Source: Chloroflexota bacterium (lineage in GTDB: Bacteria; Chloroflexota; Anaerolineae; Anaerolineales; UBA11858). From it: DNA of 52,441 nucleotides. The stretch covers positions 1 through 52,441 of the forward strand of contig VGOC01000013.1 of NCBI GenBank assembly GCA_016865865.1, written 5' to 3'. The notes beneath the pieces were generated by a model. The model was not told the origin of the DNA. It saw only the letters and a program-made list of their open reading frames with translations, and did no database searches. Within the stretch, counting starts at the first letter, position 1. Each line of letters starts with the position of its first letter. The position numbers and the translations under genes were made by a program. Positions 49,017-52,441 of the stretch are shown piece after piece.

Positions 49017-50417
49017 CTACGGAAACACCTGGGTGAGCCAATCCATGGGGTCAACCTGGACACCCCCCACGATCACTTCCCAATGTAAGTGCGGGCCAGT
49101 GACACGCCCGGTCTCGCCGATCAACCCGATCACCTGACCGGTCTCGACCCAATCCCCCTGGGATACCTGAATCTCTGATTGATGAGCATAGGCTGAATAC
49201 ACCCCCCAGCCGTGATCAATCACCGTGGCCTGCCCTCGCACCGTCAAAGACCCTGTAAAAACCACCCTCCCCGGCGCAGGGGCGTAGATTTCGACCCCGG
49301 TCCTGCCGCAGAAATCCAGGCCGGTGTGGAAGTAGAAATAGCCGCTCTGATTGTAAGAACGCCGATTGCCAAACCTCGAAGGGAAGCAATCGCTCAACTC
49401 CTTCGGTACCGGGCTTTGGAACAAGTCATCCCAATATTTTTCGGATGTGACCGGCGCGACGATCGCAGACCATTGTTCGTTCTCGGCCTCGTTATTCTGA
49501 ATATCGGTCGTTTCAGAATCGACCACCAGCGGCGGATCGAAAAGATAATCCCCATCCTGGACATAAAACCGTTGGGAAAACGCCAGCGGCGTGCCATCGG
49601 GCAGAGAACCCTCAAGCGTGAGAGGATAGATGCCTGGCTCCAGCATGGCGTAGACGCCCTGCAAGGCCGCATAGCTGCCATCCGATAACCGAAAGAAGTT
49701 CAAGGCGCGGTCATGGAATTGGCCCGACAAAGCGACCGCTTCGGGCGCGGCTACTTTCAAAACCAGCATGCGCCCCTGGATCAAAGGGAGGGAGTTGACC
49801 TCTAATCCGGAAAATCCCTCGGGCAGAGCGCTTTGATCGCCTCGATCTTGGCTCAGAAAATAATAATTCTCGCCGGGGAGCAGATCCCAGGCTGCGCGCA
49901 TGTGATTCTCCTTCAAGAGGGTCCACGGACTTACCCCATGGGTGATGGCTGCTTCCATCGGGGATTGGCCTGCCCTCAACGTGGCAACCCCCCTAAAGGG
50001 AGTCTGTTCCTCCCCTTCCTTTTGGAGGATAATCAACTGGGCGCCGGCATAGGCCTCGTCGGGGCTGGTAAAGCGGTTCAAACGCAACAAGGCTTCCAGC
50101 GGCATATCATACCGCTGGCTGAGGCTCTCGATGTTCTCCCCCATCGGCGCGGTATCGAACACGAGGACTCCGCTCAATCCCTCGAAGCCCGGGATCACCA
50201 GACGGGCGCCAATCGAAAGTCGAGAAGGGTCGGCAATGCCGTTTTCATTCGCCAGATCATCCATGAGGACGCCAAAACGCGCCGCGATCCCCCAAAGCGT
50301 ATCCCCAGCTCGAACGATATAGACCGGGCCATCAGGCTGCTCTTCCTGCGCTCGCGCCAGGTTAAACGGGGAAAACACCAGCAAGGCCAGGATGAGGCTA
50401 ATCCACGCTTGTTTCAT
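49017..50417 (-). CDS. Secreted LysM and M23-family peptidoglycan peptidase
   Basis: This 466-residue exported protein has a Sec signal peptide (about 1-23, cleaved near ARA). It has two LysM repeats (about 31-76: YIVRAGDTLWGIAARFG; about 90-135: ESLSQRYDMPLEALLRLN), a beta-rich middle domain and a C-terminal M23 zinc peptidase domain. The zinc ligands are in HTGLDFCG and HLHWEV, with YAHQSEI as the additional site. It should bind and cut peptidoglycan peptides outside the membrane. The start overlaps the stop of the DUF192 gene by 20 bases, so the two are coupled. Confidence 0.93.
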   Translation of the reverse strand: MKQAWISLILALLVFSPFNLARAQEEQPDGPVYIVRAGDTLWGIAARFGVLMDDLANENGIADPSRLSIGARLVIPGFEGLSGVLVFDTAPMGENIESLSQRYDMPLEALLRLNRFTSPDEAYAGAQLIILQKEGEEQTPFRGVATLRAGQSPMEAAITHGVSPWTLLKENHMRAAWDLLPGENYYFLSQDRGDQSALPEGFSGLEVNSLPLIQGRMLVLKVAAPEAVALSGQFHDRALNFFRLSDGSYAALQGVYAMLEPGIYPLTLEGSLPDGTPLAFSQRFYVQDGDYLFDPPLVVDSETTDIQNNEAENEQWSAIVAPVTSEKYWDDLFQSPVPKELSDCFPSRFGNRRSYNQSGYFYFHTGLDFCGRTGVEIYAPAPGRVVFTGSLTVRGQATVIDHGWGVYSAYAHQSEIQVSQGDWVETGQVIGLIGETGRVTGPHLHWEVIVGGVQVDPMDWLTQVFP

Positions 50418-50790
50418 GAAATTCGATCTGATCTCCTACGGCGAATCTTCCCATCCAGGCGGGAGATAATTCCAACACATAACTGGCCGGCGCCTGGGGC
50501 ATATACAATGGCCGCCAGCGACGAGCCAGGCGCACATCCACAACTCTCTTTTGCGCGTTCAACCAGACGACTGCGATATCCATCCACATGAAGAACATGT
50601 GAATAGACGCGTCCAGGCGGCTTTCCCGGCTCTGAACGAGCAGCAATCCCTCGCCTTCGGCTAAGGAACGGCGAAAGGTGAGCCCGCGTAAACGGCAAAA
50701 GAAGGTCTCACAATATTTTGCCTGCAAAACGGGGAATGCGGGCTGGCTCAGATTGTGAACTCGTATGAAATATTTATTACTTCCGTGCAA
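50398..50790 (-). CDS. DUF192-family protein
   Basis: This 130-residue protein has typical DUF192 features: an R-L-RGLTFR segment, SIHMFFMWMDIAVVWLNAQKRVVDV, then a proline-rich turn and ASYVLELSPAWMGRFAVGDQIEF. The family has a compact beta fold and unknown function, often exported and near secreted proteins; no signal peptide is present here. It precedes the M23 peptidase with a 20-base overlap. An internal ATG could be the true start, since residues 1-15 are less conserved looking. Confidence 0.87.
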   Translation of the reverse strand: MHGSNKYFIRVHNLSQPAFPVLQAKYCETFFCRLRGLTFRRSLAEGEGLLLVQSRESRLDASIHMFFMWMDIAVVWLNAQKRVVDVRLARRWRPLYMPQAPASYVLELSPAWMGRFAVGDQIEFHETSVD

Positions 50791-50845
50791 TCCGTGTTGA
50801 TCCGTGTACAGAATCTAGCTCGGTTTGTAACCGCTCACCTCGAAT

Positions 50846-51238
50846 TTATTCGATAACCTGTTTTTCGAGAAATCTCTCCACGCTCTCGACCAACTCTTCC
50901 GGTTTGAAGGGCTTCGTAATGTAGTCTTCCACTTTGGCGATGTGCAGGCCGAGCACCCGGTCAATATTCTGCGCCTTGGCCGTGATGACGATGACGGGGA
51001 TATCCCTGGTGGCTTCTTCATCGCGCATCTTTCGGTAGACTTCCCAGCCATCCACATCGGGCATCATGAGATCGAGCAAAACCAGGTCTGGCAACTGGGA
51101 CTTGATCAAATCCCAGCCCTGTTGACCTCCAGAAGCGCCGCTGACCTGATATCCTTTCCGTTCGAGGATCAGCTTCACCAAATTGATCATCTCCTCGTCG
51201 TCTTCGACATAGACAATGTGACGAACCGGTTCAGCCAT
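50846..51238 (-). CDS. Single-domain response regulator (CheY-like receiver)
   Basis: This 130-residue stand-alone receiver domain has the acidic cluster E12-D13-D14, phosphoacceptor D56 in LVLLDLMMP, T86 and K109 (KPF). It resembles the regulator at 798 in size and layout. No kinase or output domain is adjacent. A GAGGAGG site precedes the start. It is transcribed divergently from efp. Confidence 0.92.
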   Translation of the reverse strand: MAEPVRHIVYVEDDEEMINLVKLILERKGYQVSGASGGQQGWDLIKSQLPDLVLLDLMMPDVDGWEVYRKMRDEEATRDIPVIVITAKAQNIDRVLGLHIAKVEDYITKPFKPEELVESVERFLEKQVIE

Positions 51239-51295
51239 TTATGCCTCCTCGTGAGAATTCCTTGTCATCACAAGTTTACCACAAGCCCTGCCCTC

Positions 51296-51324
51296 TTGCC
51301 ACGCAATATAGCCTGGACTATAAT
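51296..51324 (+). promoter_or_regulatory. Sigma70-type promoter of efp
   Basis: TTGCCA (51296-51301) and a perfect TATAAT (51319-51324) are spaced by 17 bp. The expected start near 51331 is about 65 bases before the efp start codon. Confidence 0.72.
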
Positions 51325-51395
51325 CCAACCCCAGTTTCGAAACATGAACCGCTATTACAATTGGGAGACAACCCAATCAATTGACGAGGCATAGA

Positions 51396-51953
51396 ATGAT
51401 AGACGTAAACGAACTACGCAAAGGCGTAACCTTCGATCGCGATGACAAATTGTATAAAGTGCTCGAATATACTCACCACAAACCAGGGCGCGGCAAAGCG
51501 ACCATCCGCGTCAAGGCGCGCGAAATGCGCAGCGGCAAAATCATTGATATGACCTTCATATCCGGAGATCGGATTCAGGATGTGCGCCTGGAACATCACG
51601 ATGTCGAATATCTCTACAGCGACGACGAATTCTACTATTTCATGGATCTGGAAAATTACGAGCAGCCAGCCATTCGTAGAAATATGCTCGCAGAAGTCGC
51701 TCCCTACTTATTGGAAAATATGCAGGTGAAACTGACCTTCTACGAGGGCGAACCCATTGACATAGACCTGCCTACGACCGTTGATCTCCGGGTCACCAAA
51801 GCCGACCCGGCCGTGCGCGGCGATACCGCCACCGGCCTGACTAAGAAAGTCACCGTGCAAACCGGCCTCGAGGTGGAAGTGCCCGGCTTCGTCGAAGCTG
51901 GAAACGTGATCCGCGTCGACACTCGCAACGGGGCCTATGTGACGCGGGTGTAA
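51396..51953 (+). CDS. efp: Elongation factor P
   Basis: This 185-residue translation factor relieves ribosome stalling at proline runs. Domain I (about 1-62) carries the peptidyl-transferase-facing loop HHKPGRGKA; domains II and III follow, ending in GLEVEVPGFVEAGNVIRVDTRNGAYVTRV. The tip residue equivalent to E. coli K34 is R32 here. This is the residue that other bacteria modify with lysine, rhamnose or other groups; no modification enzyme is in the window. The start at 51396 gives the standard N terminus (MIDVNELRKG), preceded by a weak GAGG. Confidence 0.96.
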   Translation: MIDVNELRKGVTFDRDDKLYKVLEYTHHKPGRGKATIRVKAREMRSGKIIDMTFISGDRIQDVRLEHHDVEYLYSDDEFYYFMDLENYEQPAIRRNMLAEVAPYLLENMQVKLTFYEGEPIDIDLPTTVDLRVTKADPAVRGDTATGLTKKVTVQTGLEVEVPGFVEAGNVIRVDTRNGAYVTRV

Positions 51954-51960
51954 CCACCCA

Positions 51961-51991
51961 TCCACCGCAGAGGCGCTGAGAGCGCGGAGAT
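51961..51991. repeat. GCAGAG-type repeat between efp and the next gene
   Basis: CCACCGCAGAGGCGCTGAGAGCGCGGAGATCG contains the short GCAGAG/GCGCTGAGAGCGC units found also near 10500 and 42400, with a small stem GCGCTGAGAGCGC. Confidence 0.55.
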
Positions 51992-52000
51992 CGAAAAGCA

Positions 52001-52354
52001 ATGCGTACCCCAGCCGGAAAAGAATGTAAGCATTTCTACGGCGATTATTACCGCGGCAGGGAGCGCGAAGAATGTCGCCTGCTGATGAAGTCCACCCCGC
52101 CCCAAAACTGGACGCCCAAACTCTGCTTCAAGTGCCCAATGCCGGGCATTCAACAAGCCAACGCTTGTGAATTCATGCAGCTCAACGCCCGTGTTCAACG
52201 CCTGTTCTTCATCTTGCCACCGGAAGTAATTGTCACCGCCCACTGCACGAAATCACACCAAGAAGTTCCTGAGCCTCATATCGGCTGCGGAAGTTGCCAC
52301 ACACTGCCCCCCATTTTCACAGGAGAAGCCCATGACCCTGACGCTGCTGATTGA
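52001..52354 (+). CDS. Cysteine-rich small hypothetical protein
   Basis: This 117-residue soluble protein has CKHFYGDYYRGREREECRLL, then LCFKCPMPGIQQANAC and HIGCGSC, giving several Cys pairs that could bind zinc or an iron-sulfur cluster. I do not recognise a named family. It starts 47 bp after efp and its last 23 bases overlap the start of the HAD gene, suggesting one operon. Confidence 0.72.
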   Translation: MRTPAGKECKHFYGDYYRGREREECRLLMKSTPPQNWTPKLCFKCPMPGIQQANACEFMQLNARVQRLFFILPPEVIVTAHCTKSHQEVPEPHIGCGSCHTLPPIFTGEAHDPDAAD

Positions 52355-52441
52355 CCTCGATGACACCCTGCTGGACAACAGCATGGAGACATTCATCCCG
52401 GCCTATCTCAACACCCTGGGGGAACAGCTTGCCGATCACAA
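52332..52441 (+). CDS. HAD-family hydrolase, N-terminal fragment (cut by window end)
   Basis: The frame begins MTLTLLIDLDDTLLDNSMETF, with the HAD nucleophile motif DLDDTLLDN near residues 8-16. A good AGGAGAA site lies just upstream. Only about 36 residues are visible, so the subfamily cannot be given. It overlaps the end of the cysteine-rich gene. Confidence 0.85.
   Translation, partial: MTLTLLIDLDDTLLDNSMETFIPAYLNTLGEQLADH

Overview
The window looks like a chromosomal segment from a bacterium of the Chloroflexota, most likely Anaerolineae-like. This is inferred from the gene content (non-pyrrolysine MttB-family methyltransferases with a corrinoid protein, an archaeal-type DHH phosphoesterase, HicA and BrnT variants) and from the many short heptad or palindromic repeats between genes. 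No 16S gene or other decisive marker is present. Most genes look intact. Two look damaged: a brnT-like toxin with a frameshift and a PD-(D/E)XK-type gene with an in-frame amber codon.

Left part (1-5.5 kb). At the left edge a clear sigma70-type promoter on the minus strand reads into three tandem cyclic-di-GMP-I (GEMM-I) riboswitch-like units; the controlled gene lies outside the window. A response regulator and a PH-like protein follow. A cobalamin riboswitch with its own terminator then precedes a BtuF-like lipoprotein and cobT, cobS and cobU, a B12 salvage and lower-ligand assembly operon.

Middle-left (5.5-19 kb). This holds an SGNH hydrolase, a BrnT/BrnA-like toxin-antitoxin pair, an EamA transporter, hisS followed at once by tRNA-His, a complete PotABCD-like ABC transporter, a YitT-family membrane protein, an aminoglycoside-phosphotransferase-fold kinase, a broken nuclease-like gene and a methyltransferase.

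Central catabolic region (19.4-45.7 kb). A HutC-type GntR regulator with a perfect palindromic operator precedes an MttB-family methyltransferase, its corrinoid protein and a PHP phosphoesterase. Facing them on the minus strand are two metallophosphoesterase-APC permease pairs around a DeoR regulator and a second MttB homologue. On the plus strand follow a nucleotidyltransferase-like protein, a four-CBS protein, a choline-kinase-like protein, a dimethylglycine-dehydrogenase-like flavoprotein, a transaldolase, a class II aldolase, a HisC-like aminotransferase, three HAD phosphatases, a GHMP kinase and a DHH phosphoesterase. The set suggests corrinoid-dependent demethylation of quaternary amines combined with phosphoester and sugar-phosphate chemistry. 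The substrate is not evident. The B12 genes at the left would supply the cofactor.

Right part (45.7-52.4 kb). This holds a HicAB-like pair, tRNA-Arg(TCT), two linked proteins of unknown function, a DUF2007-like protein, a LysM/M23 peptidase with a DUF192 protein, a response regulator, elongation factor P, a cysteine-rich small protein and the start of a HAD hydrolase cut by the window end.

Two dispersed palindromic element families stand out. One has four ~112-bp copies with GTAACT termini and 8-bp target duplications, resembling IS66-type MITEs. The other has five GC-rich copies with a GATC...GCCCGTCC...GGACGGG...GATC core.
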